Shown here in pieces: positions 14,931 to 23,222 of a DNA stretch of 36,924 nucleotides. Source of the DNA: CAZEDK01 sp964511025 (GTDB lineage Bacteria > Patescibacteriota > Gracilibacteria > UBA1369 > GWF2-33-10). The first letter of the stretch is position 1; each line of letters opens with the position of its first letter. Both the position numbers and the translations under genes were made by a program. The notes under the pieces are model-generated. The model worked only from the letters and a program-made list of their open reading frames with translations, was not told where the DNA came from and did no database searches. The stretch is taken from the NCBI GenBank assembly GCA_964511025.1, contig CAZEDK010000012.1, positions 1 through 36,924 on the forward strand, read 5' to 3'.

Positions 14931-15187
14931 AATTATATAAATGCAAAAAAATAGTTTTAGATACTTCAGTATTATTAAAATTAGTAAATACTCACGAAGA
15001 GAATGCAGATATCGCAGATTTTATCTTACAATCATATCGGAACAGTAAAATAGAAATTTTAGTGCCTTATTTATGGCAATATGAAAGTCTCAATTATATT
15101 GTTAGAGAATTTGATAAGAATAAAGCTTTAATTACTATTAATTTTTTAAATTCATTTAATTTTATTGAATTTAAGTTAGTAAAGTGA
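14900..15187 (+). pseudogene. Truncated PIN-domain (VapC-like) toxin
   Basis: A 95-residue reading from a GTG at 14900. It opens with the PIN signature KIVLDTSVLLKLVNTHEENAD (first catalytic Asp) and holds a likely second acidic residue in LWQYESLNYIV. It stops after FIEFKLVK, so the C-terminal half with the remaining acidic residues (the ND and D positions of full VapC proteins of about 130 residues) is absent. The stop is followed within 15 bp by a heptamer array. It is probably an inactive remnant beside an intact antitoxin. Without an ATG in frame the GTG start is tentative. Confidence 0.65.
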
Positions 15188-15201
15188 TTCCCTTGGAACT
15201 T

Positions 15202-15222
15202 TATCCTTTATCCTTTATACTA
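15202..15222. repeat. Heptamer array upstream of thi4 (3 units)
   Basis: Three units in one register: TATCCTT, TATCCTT, TATACTA. It lies between the truncated toxin and thi4, 27 bp before the thi4 ATG. Confidence 0.7.
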
Positions 15223-15248
15223 AAGTAAGATTTTTAACTTTTTAAACA

Positions 15249-16115
15249 ATGCAAAATATAAGCTTTGCGGCTATCAAAGAATCGGAAGTTTCGAAAGAAA
15301 TGACATCAAGATACATGAAAGACATGATGGACTACGCAGAAAGTGATATAATTATTATCGGAGCAGGACCTGCAGGACTGTCAGCAGCTTACGAATTGAG
15401 CAAACAGCCAAATTTAAAAATTGCCATTATCGAAGCTTCAGTTGCACCGGGTGGAGGTGCTTGGTTAGGTGGTCAGCTATTTTCCAGTATGATTGTGCGA
15501 AAACCTGCCAATTCACTTCTTGACGAACTAGAGATCGAATATGATGACAAAGGAAATTATGTAGTTGTAAAACATGCGGCACTTTTCACATCTACAATTC
15601 TTAGCAAATTATTAAAAAATGGCGTTAAGTTATTTAACGCTCTTGCTGTTGAAGATTTCATAGTAAAAGAAGGAATTGTACACGGAGTTGTAACTAACTG
15701 GGCTCTTGTTTCAAAAGCTCACGGCACTCAAAGCTGCATGGATCCTCAAGTAATGGAATCAAAAGTCGTCATTTCCACATGCGGACATGATGGCCCTTTT
15801 GGCGCAACAGGAGTAAAAAGACTTGCAGAAATAGGACTGATTGAGAAAATCCCAGGGATGAAAGCTCTTGATATGAACATGGCTGAAGACGCTGTTGTGG
15901 CAAATACATGCGAAATAGTACCTGGAATGATAATTGCAGGCATGGAAGTAGCGGAAGCCTTTGGAACCCCTAGAATGGGACCTACATTTGGAGCAATGTT
16001 CATGTCAGGCATAAAAGCAGCAAAACTAGCATTAGCAAAATTAGGTTTTAATGAAATACAAAAATCTGAAACTATGAAAAAAATGGAAATGGAAGAAACG
16101 TCTACGTTAGCGTAA
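15249..16115 (+). CDS. thi4: Thi4-family thiazole synthase, cysteine type
   Basis: A 288-residue Thi4 that would make the adenylated thiazole carboxylate precursor of thiamine from NAD and glycine. The Rossmann motif is GAGPAG (38-43), followed by PGGGAWLGGQLFSSM, then THI4 blocks CGHDGPFGATGVKRL and GTPRMGPTFGAMFMSG. The sulfur-donor position reads HGTQSCMDP with Cys at 163, as in plant and fungal suicide enzymes that give up their own Cys sulfur. Archaeal sulfide-dependent relatives typically have His there. The ATG at 15249 gives a normal-length N-terminus. thiE begins 2 bp after the stop, so the two are co-transcribed. Confidence 0.93.
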   Translation: MQNISFAAIKESEVSKEMTSRYMKDMMDYAESDIIIIGAGPAGLSAAYELSKQPNLKIAIIEASVAPGGGAWLGGQLFSSMIVRKPANSLLDELEIEYDDKGNYVVVKHAALFTSTILSKLLKNGVKLFNALAVEDFIVKEGIVHGVVTNWALVSKAHGTQSCMDPQVMESKVVISTCGHDGPFGATGVKRLAEIGLIEKIPGMKALDMNMAEDAVVANTCEIVPGMIIAGMEVAEAFGTPRMGPTFGAMFMSGIKAAKLALAKLGFNEIQKSETMKKMEMEETSTLA

Positions 16116-16117
16116 AA

Positions 16118-16816
16118 ATGCTCCCCCCGCAATTCATACTATATACAAAATACTATATACAAAATACTTTCCCCAACTTCGGCCTTTACTGCATCACAGA
16201 TAATCGCGTAGATCCACTTCCAATTATAAAAAATTGGATTTATTGTGGCGTTAAAATGATTCAATTTCGTAACAAAAACATTGATGATAAGTCTTTTGCC
16301 GATATCGCATGGAAAATACGAAAATTAACATGGGGAACTGATTCAAAATTTATAATTAACGATAGAATTGAAATTGCAAAAGAAGTAGATGCAGACGGAA
16401 TACATTTGGGACAAGATGATATTAAAGAAACAGATTTCACAATTTTTGGAGATTTAGATTCGCTTAGAAAATATTTAAGCGGACAAAAAGATAGAATTGG
16501 AAATAAAAAAATTGTAGGACTTTCTTCACATTCTTATGAAGAAGCAATGAGATCCTACAAAATGAAACCTGATTATCTTGCCATCGGACCATTCTATTTC
16601 ACACCTACTCATGATGATTACACGCCGGTAGGCTTTGATACAGTTGCTCAAGTAATTGAAGAAATCAAAGATATTCCGGTTGTCACAATCGGAGGGATAG
16701 ATTCTAAAAATTTGAATGAAGTTTTAAAAACTGGAGTCAAAAATGTTGCGATGGTGAGAGAGGTAAATGAAAAGCAGTCTGTAATACCAAATTTAATAAA
16801 AGCGCTTACAATTTAA
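16118..16816 (+). CDS. thiE: Thiamine-phosphate synthase ThiE
   Basis: A 232-residue TIM-barrel enzyme that joins HMP-pyrophosphate and thiazole phosphate into thiamine monophosphate. Motifs: QFRNK (49-53), NDR (81-83), DGIHLGQDD (93-101), GLSSHS (134-139), IGPFYFTPTHDD (156-167) and TIGGID (190-195). The family normally starts near FGLYCITD (21-28), so there is an N-terminal extension of about 20 residues; most of it (residues 7-18) is encoded by a heptamer tandem array. No other in-frame ATG exists before the core. It lies 2 bp after thi4. Confidence 0.92.
   Translation: MLPPQFILYTKYYIQNTFPNFGLYCITDNRVDPLPIIKNWIYCGVKMIQFRNKNIDDKSFADIAWKIRKLTWGTDSKFIINDRIEIAKEVDADGIHLGQDDIKETDFTIFGDLDSLRKYLSGQKDRIGNKKIVGLSSHSYEEAMRSYKMKPDYLAIGPFYFTPTHDDYTPVGFDTVAQVIEEIKDIPVVTIGGIDSKNLNEVLKTGVKNVAMVREVNEKQSVIPNLIKALTI
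16137..16171 (+). repeat. Heptamer array inside the 5' end of thiE (5 units)
   Basis: Five units in one register: TACTATA, TACAAAA, TACTATA, TACAAAA, TACTTTC. It encodes the ThiE N-terminal extension (residues 7-18). Gain or loss of one 7-base unit would shift the thiE frame relative to the ATG at 16118. Confidence 0.8.
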
Positions 16817-16825
16817 ATTGTGATC

Positions 16826-18358
16826 ATGAAAAAAACACTCATCTCTATTTTAATAATCAGCACATTACTAATATTTAATTCATGTCAAAAAAATAATGAT
16901 ATGCAAGACTTAGCATGCACAAAATTAACAAGCCCTACTAATTTAATAATAAAAAACGAAAGATTAGAGAAAGAAGATGAGAATTTTTACACTTTAAGAT
17001 TCGATTTAGCTTGGGATTTTGTAAACGATGCCAAAGAATATATTATTTACACAAATTATAATGAAAATGATTTTACAAATTTTAACAAATACATCAAACA
17101 AAGTTCAACTTACAATCCTGGAATTGAAATATACATAGATATAGCAAAAAATGAAATAAATAATATCAACAAAATTGCATTTACTTTAAGAGCCTCACCA
17201 GAAAATCTTGAACAGGGATTAGATGAAAATAATATTGATTGTATAAGTGATTTTAGTGAAGCGGTAATATCTAATGTAAATTTAAAAAACATCGATTCAA
17301 ATCAAAAATTGATTTATCAAAGAAGTGCTCACGGCAAAGACATCAAAATCCTTACAAATGAATCTGCAAAAACAGTGAATTTAATTTATTCAGATGAAAA
17401 TATAAAAAATATTGTTTTACAAATTAACGATTCAAATATTTACAACCCAGAATTTGTTTATGAATATACTTCTGATTTTAGAAATGAAGACTATTTAATT
17501 TTAAACGAAATCAGTTATGAATCAAATAGAGATATTATAGTAGATTTAAAAACCATGCAAGTGCTACCAATTAGTTTAAGTAAAGTTTTTATTGTAACAA
17601 GTGTCTTAACAAATAATGCTTCCGAGTCTTCTAAATATATTTTCTCGGCAAATACAAGCAGAATTACCGAACTTGGTTTAAATTTGGATTATATCAATAA
17701 TGTCACATCAAAATGTGAGATGTTGGGAAAAGATACTGACAAACAAATATCTAATATCGGATTAAATTCTGACAATGATTTAATTATAGATTATGAGCTG
17801 TCTAATAATCAGATATTTAATGACAGAATTTCTATATATGACATAAATAATTATTGTATCAGTAAAAAAATGGACAAACCTAATTTTGAAAATTCATTTA
17901 CAACCTATTTTAAAGGATATATTCAATCAGCAACACAAAAAGATTCATCAAATTATTTAGAGATAGATGATGTAAAATTCTTAGGAGGAGAAGATGCTAT
18001 TACAAGTGCAATCATAAATGATGACTGCACATTAGAATACGGATCAAAAGAAGATTCACTAAAAGATTTAAAAAATCTTGACCCTGATTTCTTTGACTTA
18101 GGTTATGGGAAATTCGGAATTTGCGCTCCAAATGGGTATTATATAGAAAACAATGATACAACTACTAAAAATTATGAATTAGATAATAATGCAAAAATTT
18201 CCGTCAATATTTTCAACGAAAAAGATCGAGAAATCGAGCCTGCAGAAATAACAACTGATGATTTTATAAATAAATTTGAAGAGAACAAAACAAAACTTTT
18301 TGGATTCAAATTACAAAATGGAAAAATTATCGAAATATTAGAAACTTATCTCCCATGA
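16826..18358 (+). CDS. Large hypothetical lipoprotein
   Basis: A 510-residue protein with a clear lipoprotein signal: MKKTLISILIISTLLIFNSC, with the lipobox Cys at residue 20 from the ATG at 16826. A GTG two codons upstream (16820) is less likely. The mature part is Asn/Asp/Ile-rich, mostly beta-strand in character, beginning with a segment (SPTNLIIKN through AKEYIIYTNYN) that resembles a fibronectin type III-like fold. No catalytic motif was recognised. It is probably an outer-surface protein anchored in the membrane. It follows thiE by 9 bp but is unlikely to be part of thiamine synthesis. Confidence 0.75.
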   Translation: MKKTLISILIISTLLIFNSCQKNNDMQDLACTKLTSPTNLIIKNERLEKEDENFYTLRFDLAWDFVNDAKEYIIYTNYNENDFTNFNKYIKQSSTYNPGIEIYIDIAKNEINNINKIAFTLRASPENLEQGLDENNIDCISDFSEAVISNVNLKNIDSNQKLIYQRSAHGKDIKILTNESAKTVNLIYSDENIKNIVLQINDSNIYNPEFVYEYTSDFRNEDYLILNEISYESNRDIIVDLKTMQVLPISLSKVFIVTSVLTNNASESSKYIFSANTSRITELGLNLDYINNVTSKCEMLGKDTDKQISNIGLNSDNDLIIDYELSNNQIFNDRISIYDINNYCISKKMDKPNFENSFTTYFKGYIQSATQKDSSNYLEIDDVKFLGGEDAITSAIINDDCTLEYGSKEDSLKDLKNLDPDFFDLGYGKFGICAPNGYYIENNDTTTKNYELDNNAKISVNIFNEKDREIEPAEITTDDFINKFEENKTKLFGFKLQNGKIIEILETYLP

Positions 18359-18386
18359 TTTCAAATTTTAATTAATAGTAAATTAC

Positions 18387-18533
18387 ATGACCCAATTACT
18401 TCAAGCGCGACAAAATAAATTGACAATAAAAAATAATATAGCTTATATAGACGGAGCAAACTTAAATAATGCCATGAAAGAATTTGGCTGGGATCTTGAT
18501 TATAAAAAATCAATTCTAAAAATAGAAAAATAG
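18387..18533 (+). pseudogene. N-terminal remnant of a NYN-domain protein
   Basis: A 48-residue reading frame starts MTQLLQARQNKLTIKNNIAYIDG and continues ANLNNAMKEFGWDLDYKK before an early stop. The IAYIDGANL strand with its acidic residue followed by GWDLDYKK matches the first strand and helix of NYN (LabA/PIN-like) nuclease proteins. Full-length relatives are several times longer, so the rest is missing here. It is followed by a terminator and then thiC. Confidence 0.55.
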
Positions 18534-18540
18534 AAAAACC

Positions 18541-18572
18541 CCCAATATAGACGAACTATATCAGGGTCTTTT
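18541..18572 (+). terminator. Intrinsic terminator between the NYN remnant and thiC
   Basis: ATATAG (18545-18550) pairs with CTATAT (18556-18561) around loop ACGAA, flanked by CCC/GGG pairs after a two-base mismatch, then TCTTTT. It would end the thi4-thiE-lipoprotein transcript and give thiC its own promoter in the 50 bp that follow. Confidence 0.5.
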
Positions 18573-18625
18573 CCGTAGTGATTAACTACAATATAACAAA
18601 GATTTCAAATAAAATCAAATAATAC

Positions 18626-19924
18626 ATGCCAACCCAACTACAATCAGCTCAAAGAAAAATCATTACTCCAGAAATGCAAATTGTTGCTCAAAAAGAGCAA
18701 ATGAATCCTGAAAATTTACGCAAACTCATTGCTGAAGGAAAAATTATCATTCCTGCAAACAAAGTGCATTTACAAAAGAAATTAATACCAATGGGGATTG
18801 GAAAAGGACTCTTTACAAAAGTAAATGCAAATATTGGCGCGTCAGCTTACGATTCAAATATTGATCATGAAATTGATAAATTAAAAAATGCAGAAAAATA
18901 TGGAGCTGATACAATTATGGATTTATCAACTTCAGGAGAACTTGATACGATAAGACAAGCACTGATTGATGCTTCTACAATACCGCTTGGAACAGTACCA
19001 ATTTATGAAGTTGTTGAAAAACACGGAATCCTTGGATTTACAGCAAAAGATTTTCTGGAAATTATCAAGAAACAAGCTGCGCAAGGAGTTGACTATTTCA
19101 CGATTCACGCAGGATTCAAAAAAGAATTTTTGCCACTTGTTGAAGGAAACAAAAGAATCACAGGAGTTGTAAGCCGTGGAGGTGGTATTCTACAAAAATG
19201 GATGAAATATCACAACGAACAAAATCCACTACTGCAAGTTTATGATCAAATTTTAGATATTATGTCAGAATATGATGTGTCAATTAGTCTTGGTGATACT
19301 CTTCGCCCAGGCTGCCTGCATGATTGCAATGATGAAGCGCAGATTTCAGAACTGAAATTTTTGGGAGAATTAACAAAAAGAGCATGGAACAAAGGAGTGC
19401 AAGTAATGGTAGAAGGACCAGGCCACGTACCAATTCACATGATAAAAGAACAAATGGAACTTGAAAAAAAATACTGTCATGATGCGCCTTTTTATGTTCT
19501 TGGACCTCTTACAATTGATTCGGGGGCAGGCTATGATCACATCACAGGAGCAATCGGAGGAGCTGTAGCAGCTCAATATGGAGCAGATATGTTATGTTAC
19601 GTCACACCAGCTGAACATTTGGGACTTCCAGATAGCAATGATGTCAAAGAAGGCATTATAGCTTTCAAAATCGCCGCAAGATCTGGAGACATTGGAAAAA
19701 ACATTCCAGGAGCATGGGACAGAGAAAATCAAATGTCAAAATACCGCAAATCCTTCAACTGGGGCATGATGCACAAAATGAGTCTCGATAAAGAAAAATT
19801 CGCACACTACAGATTTGATTCTGGTTACGAAGGTCAAGCCTGCGGAATGTGCGGAGACGATATGTGCCCAATGAAAAGCGAATCTTCAATGTCAGAAGAA
19901 CAGTTATTCAAAATATATACATAA
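18626..19924 (+). CDS. thiC: Phosphomethylpyrimidine synthase ThiC
   Basis: A 432-residue radical-SAM enzyme that rearranges aminoimidazole ribotide into hydroxymethylpyrimidine phosphate. Blocks: NANIGASAYDS, SRGGGILQKWM, GDTLRPGCLHD, EGPGHVPIHMI, PLTIDSGAGYDHITGAIGGA, YVTPAEHLGLP, and the C-terminal cluster motif CGMCGDDMC (Cx2Cx4C) that binds the [4Fe-4S] centre. It is the short form without the roughly 150-residue N-terminal extension of proteobacterial ThiC. No TPP riboswitch is seen in the leader. It stands on its own transcript after a terminator. Confidence 0.96.
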   Translation: MPTQLQSAQRKIITPEMQIVAQKEQMNPENLRKLIAEGKIIIPANKVHLQKKLIPMGIGKGLFTKVNANIGASAYDSNIDHEIDKLKNAEKYGADTIMDLSTSGELDTIRQALIDASTIPLGTVPIYEVVEKHGILGFTAKDFLEIIKKQAAQGVDYFTIHAGFKKEFLPLVEGNKRITGVVSRGGGILQKWMKYHNEQNPLLQVYDQILDIMSEYDVSISLGDTLRPGCLHDCNDEAQISELKFLGELTKRAWNKGVQVMVEGPGHVPIHMIKEQMELEKKYCHDAPFYVLGPLTIDSGAGYDHITGAIGGAVAAQYGADMLCYVTPAEHLGLPDSNDVKEGIIAFKIAARSGDIGKNIPGAWDRENQMSKYRKSFNWGMMHKMSLDKEKFAHYRFDSGYEGQACGMCGDDMCPMKSESSMSEEQLFKIYT

Positions 19925-19928
19925 AATA

Positions 19929-20057
19929 ATGCGTGATTTTTCATGGCAACCTAGATTTCATGACAGAATTATCAGAAACGAAAAAGAATTATTTAATGTA
20001 AGAAGATATATCCAAGACAATCCTTTGAAATGGAATGATGATAGAAATAACTCATGA
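19929..20057 (+). pseudogene. C-terminal remnant of a RAYT (Y1) transposase
   Basis: A 42-residue frame reads MRDFSWQPRFHDRIIRN then EKELFNVRRYIQDNPLKW. This is the C-terminal block of REP-associated tyrosine transposases (WQ..F.D.IIRN..EL..V..YI..NP..W), including the YI..NP tyrosine. The N-terminal HUH half is absent. A complete relative is found at 30199-30825. It marks a past insertion directly after thiC. Confidence 0.75.
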
Positions 20058-20073
20058 CAAGAAAAAATGTTTA

Positions 20074-20337
20074 TTATTTATAAACGCTCTGCCTATACCC
20101 AACCTTCAACACCAAAATCACAATATTTTTCTTTTCAAATCTACAAATCACTCTCAAATTCCCTACTCGAAATCTATGTGTCGCTAATCCAAAATTCACA
20201 AGAGGCTTAGCAAAAACAATTGGATCTTCGCAAGTTTCCAAAAATTGTAATTTTTTCTTTATCCTATTTTGGTCAGACAAAGGTAATTTTTTGAATTGCC
20301 TAACAGCATAATCTGTAAATTCAAAATCATAATGCAT
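20074..20337 (-). CDS. RelE/ParE-family toxin (pair A)
   Basis: An 87-residue protein with the RelE/ParE fold: an N-terminal strand and helix (FTDYAVRQFKKLPLSDQNRIKKKL), then strands with LATHRFRVGNLRVICRFEKKNIVILVLKVGYR, where the R-x-G-x-x-R-V pattern is typical. It would act on translating mRNA or gyrase depending on the subgroup. Its antitoxin gene lies 5 bp upstream. Full length. Confidence 0.88.
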   Translation of the reverse strand: MHYDFEFTDYAVRQFKKLPLSDQNRIKKKLQFLETCEDPIVFAKPLVNFGLATHRFRVGNLRVICRFEKKNIVILVLKVGYRQSVYK

Positions 20338-20342
20338 ATATT

Positions 20343-20639
20343 TTACAAATCAGATAATTTAATCCTTTTTTTGTTGGCACTAACATAACTTTTTTTAAAC
20401 TCCTCAACCAAAATATTCCTATTATTTTCCATCTCTACATCCTCAATCATATCTTCAAGTTTCTCTATCAAATTTTCTGAATAAGAAATAAATATTCCAT
20501 CCACTTCATTCTCGCTTCCTCTATTTGTAACAACAATAATCTTATTTTCACTCAAAAGATCTTGAACTTGTTTATAATTTCTCTTCATATCTGTAGAAGA
20601 AACTACAGTCGTATTTTTCCCAGTTGCAAACATATTCAA
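20343..20639 (-). CDS. Phd/YefM-like antitoxin (pair A)
   Basis: A 98-residue protein preceding a RelE/ParE toxin. The N-terminal region (VVSSTDMKRNYKQVQDLLSENKIIVVTNRGSENEVDGIFIS) matches the Phd/YefM DNA-binding fold. The C-terminal part is a charged helix that would neutralise the toxin. Alternative start: the second Met two codons downstream. Likely autoregulated. Confidence 0.78.
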   Translation of the reverse strand: MNMFATGKNTTVVSSTDMKRNYKQVQDLLSENKIIVVTNRGSENEVDGIFISYSENLIEKLEDMIEDVEMENNRNILVEEFKKSYVSANKKRIKLSDL

Positions 20640-20707
20640 ATACGTTATTAATTACGTTACTAGTGTAGCAATAAATAAAAAAACTGGCAACGTCTTTTGA
20701 ATGTAAA

Positions 20708-20977
20708 TTATTTTTTATAACTCTCCTTTCTATGCAAAACAGCAATTATTAATATTTCTTTATTTTCAGAATCGACATTAAACAAAACTCGAAAATCAGC
20801 TATCCTAATACGAAAATCTGCAGTATCAAAATTTCTAAGTTTTTTAACATCAAAATCGCAATCCGGAAACTTAACTAAATTCTCAATTTTTTTGAGTATA
20901 TTTTTTTTAATATCTAACGGAATTCTATCCAATTGTTTTCTAAAAAGTTTTTGATTTACTATAACAGTATTATACAT
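20708..20977 (-). CDS. RelE/ParE-family toxin (pair B)
   Basis: An 89-residue toxin of the same superfamily as pair A but different in sequence: FRKQLDRIPLDIKKNILKKIENL, then KKLRNFDTADFRIRIADFRVLFNVD and a final strand IAVLHRKESYKK (the H-R-K-x-x-Y end seen in RelE mRNA interferases). It starts 8 bp after its antitoxin gene. Full length. Confidence 0.88.
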   Translation of the reverse strand: MYNTVIVNQKLFRKQLDRIPLDIKKNILKKIENLVKFPDCDFDVKKLRNFDTADFRIRIADFRVLFNVDSENKEILIIAVLHRKESYKK

Positions 20978-20985
20978 TCATAAAA

Positions 20986-21264
20986 TTATAAATAATTTGC
21001 CATTCTAAATTGAACTGTTTCTTTATTAAACTTTCTTGTTCTGGCAAGCCTAACGGTATCTACAATTTCTTTTTGGCTTAACTCATAAAGCTCCTCACAA
21101 ACCTGATCCAATATCCCCTCATCAAGTAGATATTCAGCTATATTTTTATTAATTATCATTCCAAGCTCTTCACTGCCACGAGTAATCACAGCATAATCCT
21201 TAATTGATATTATCGCATTAGCTCCTTTTTTTTGAACATCTGTAATTGATACAGCTTTAAGCAT
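20986..21264 (-). CDS. Phd-like antitoxin (pair B)
   Basis: A 92-residue protein: MLKAVSITDVQKKGANAIISI followed by KDYAVITRGSEELGMII, which matches Phd/YefM-type antitoxins (a short strand-helix DNA-binding unit), then a C-terminal helical tail. It is divergent from purE; the 142 bp between them should hold both promoters. Confidence 0.8.
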   Translation of the reverse strand: MLKAVSITDVQKKGANAIISIKDYAVITRGSEELGMIINKNIAEYLLDEGILDQVCEELYELSQKEIVDTVRLARTRKFNKETVQFRMANYL

Positions 21265-21406
21265 ATAATTATAATAAAATTATTATCTAATAATAGTCTA
21301 ATTTAGATTTAATAATTTTACAAGAATAATATAATCAAAAGAACTTTTTAAAAATCATTTTCTTTGTTAGATTTTAATTAGTTTTGTTTTTTGTAAATTT
21401 AAACAA

Positions 21407-22360
21407 ATGTCATACCCTTTTGAAAAATCACAATCTCAAATAAGCATCATAACTGGCTCAAATAACGATTGGGATCAAGTTTCACAAGCTACCGATCTCT
21501 TTAAATCATTAAATATAAGTAGCGACAAAATAGAAACAGGAGTCGCATCAGCTCACAGAATACCGGAAATTATGCATGCGGTTATCGAAGCAAATAATAA
21601 AAAAACTTTTCCATCTCTGATTATTGCAGCAGCAGGTGGAAGTGCTCATTTACAAGGCACAGTTTCTTCTCAAACTATTAAACCTGTAATTGGCATTACG
21701 ATAAAAGGTTCTGTCATGAATGGGGTTGATGCTTTTCTATCACAAGTTAGAATGCCTGGAGGCGCTCCTCTATCTATCGCCTGTGGCAACGGACATCAAA
21801 GCGCAAAGAATTCAGCATTAGCAGCTTTGTCTTATTTGGGTGCAAAAGATGAATATTATAAATTAAAATTAGCTGATTTTTATAAAACAGAAACACAAAA
21901 AAACAATGAAAATAAAATTAATATTTATGCAAAAAAATATTTAAAAGAACTGGAGAATCAATTAAATGAATTTGCATATCAATCTTTTGAACTTGTCAAA
22001 AATTTTGATGAACTTCTCAATAATTCCAGTGTAAGCATTGTAGAACTTTGTGGCACAGATGAGATAAAAACGTTTGAAAATTGGCTACACTCAAATCAGC
22101 CTAAACACTTAAATCCAATTTTAATTTATACTTGCGAATTAAACGACTCAGATATGATCAATTTTCATAATCAATTTTTAAACAACTTCGATACACACGC
22201 AACATTAATTGCCTTCGAAAAAGCAGGCGCTACAAATGCAGCATTAATGGCATTAAGAATCATTGGCAATGGAGAAGAAAATTTGTCTGCAAAACTAAAC
22301 ACATTTGCAAAAACACAAAGTCAAAAAATACTTGATGCAAGTGCTGAGTTTCGATATTAG
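21407..22360 (+). CDS. purE: PurE-like AIR carboxylase/mutase with a degenerate second PurE-like domain
   Basis: A 317-residue protein. Residues 10-145 are a PurE domain: GSNNDWDQ (17-24), ASAHRIPE (48-54), AAAGGSAHLQGTVSSQT (74-90), GNGHQSAKNSALAALSYL (127-144). PurE converts N5-CAIR or AIR to CAIR in purine synthesis. Standard PurE is about 160 residues; the rest here is a linker (146-205) and a second region ending in GATNAALMALRIIGNGEENLS, which resembles the C-terminal PurE block, but the GSxSDW and SAHR catalytic motifs are missing from it. This looks like a duplicated PurE unit that lost catalysis. No other pur gene is nearby. Confidence 0.82.
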   Translation: MSYPFEKSQSQISIITGSNNDWDQVSQATDLFKSLNISSDKIETGVASAHRIPEIMHAVIEANNKKTFPSLIIAAAGGSAHLQGTVSSQTIKPVIGITIKGSVMNGVDAFLSQVRMPGGAPLSIACGNGHQSAKNSALAALSYLGAKDEYYKLKLADFYKTETQKNNENKINIYAKKYLKELENQLNEFAYQSFELVKNFDELLNNSSVSIVELCGTDEIKTFENWLHSNQPKHLNPILIYTCELNDSDMINFHNQFLNNFDTHATLIAFEKAGATNAALMALRIIGNGEENLSAKLNTFAKTQSQKILDASAEFRY

Positions 22361-22363
22361 ATT

Positions 22364-22798
22364 TTACAAATTCATTGCTTGTAATTTTTGAAAAAATTTC
22401 TCATCAATTTGCTCTTTGAATTGATGAATAATATAGAAATCAATTTTATCTTTATTTTTTAAAATCAAATCAACAATTTCATCACTACAATAAAGTTGAA
22501 ATTCATCCAAAAAAATTGCGTCTAGTCCAATAGAGATAGCTTTGGCTATCAATATAAATACACGTGAAATAAAGCTATCAAGAGAATTCAAATTGTCACG
22601 ATATAAATCTATCAAATTAATAACTGATTTCATTTTTAATTCAGAATCAAGATTAGACAGATTCAAATTATCAAAAAATTCAAAATCCACATCATCCCTA
22701 AGAAAGCCCAAAAACAAAGCTTTTTTATAACTTTCAAACGTTTCAAAAGCTTGCTGAGTCTTACCACTACCACTTCTGCCTAGAATATAATGAATCAT
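22364..22798 (-). CDS. Small P-loop ATPase of unknown function
   Basis: A 144-residue protein with Walker A GRSGSGKT (7-14) and a Walker B-like AIFLDEFQLY. The layout (DEFQ after the second hydrophobic strand) recalls thymidine-kinase-like P-loop proteins, but a zinc ribbon and the lasso loop are not seen. Its start overlaps the stop of vapC by 4 bp (ATGA), so it is translationally coupled to a VapBC pair. It is convergent with purE with a 3-bp gap. The role is unknown. Confidence 0.68.
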   Translation of the reverse strand: MIHYILGRSGSGKTQQAFETFESYKKALFLGFLRDDVDFEFFDNLNLSNLDSELKMKSVINLIDLYRDNLNSLDSFISRVFILIAKAISIGLDAIFLDEFQLYCSDEIVDLILKNKDKIDFYIIHQFKEQIDEKFFQKLQAMNL

Positions 22799-23220
22799 AT
22801 CATGTCATTTAACTTAGCCTTGTAAAAAGAATAAAGCTTTTTATCAAAAGTAAGTAGTTCAATGTCATGAAAAATTGCCATCGAAACTAAAAGCAAATCA
22901 TTCATAGACAAAGATCCTTCCTGCTCTAAGTACCAAGTAGAAGCTTTTTCAAAACAATCGGCAACATTCATCGGCATAGTCGAAATTTGTGATGCCGTAT
23001 CTACAAACACAAGAAATTCCTTTGCAACTGACTTATTCGATTGTCTTTTAATCGTATTAACTGTTTCAATAATAATCTCAGCAGGCATAAAAAGGTTTTT
23101 AGCAAAATCAGATTTATTTTCAGAAATCACTTTAGCAATTATACTTTTAGCTCTTAAATGACAAGAATCTTGTTCTAAAAAATATGCTACCCAAACAGAG
23201 GTATCAAGGATGTAGTACAT
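22795..23220 (-). CDS. vapC: VapC-type PIN-domain ribonuclease toxin
   Basis: A 141-residue full-length PIN protein with the four acidic positions: D6 (YYILDTSVW), E48 or E52 (MPAEIIIETVN), D108 (MNDLLLVSMAI) and D126 (LLTFDKKLYS). VapC toxins cleave tRNA or rRNA with Mg2+. The antitoxin gene ends 2 bp upstream, and a P-loop gene overlaps the end by 4 bp. Confidence 0.9.
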   Translation of the reverse strand: MYYILDTSVWVAYFLEQDSCHLRAKSIIAKVISENKSDFAKNLFMPAEIIIETVNTIKRQSNKSVAKEFLVFVDTASQISTMPMNVADCFEKASTWYLEQEGSLSMNDLLLVSMAIFHDIELLTFDKKLYSFYKAKLNDMI

Positions 23221-23222
23221 AA

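Noticed and set aside
12632..18557. Shared 13-base string ATAGACGAACTAT near 12632 and 18546
   Set aside because: Both are self-complementary around the same ACGAA loop, with no similarity outside. Too short to call a repeat family.
18534..18625. TPP riboswitch upstream of thiC (also looked upstream of thi4, thiE, thiL)
   Set aside because: The conserved TPP-riboswitch core (CUGAGA and the GGAUAAUGCCAG-like element) is not present in any of these leaders.
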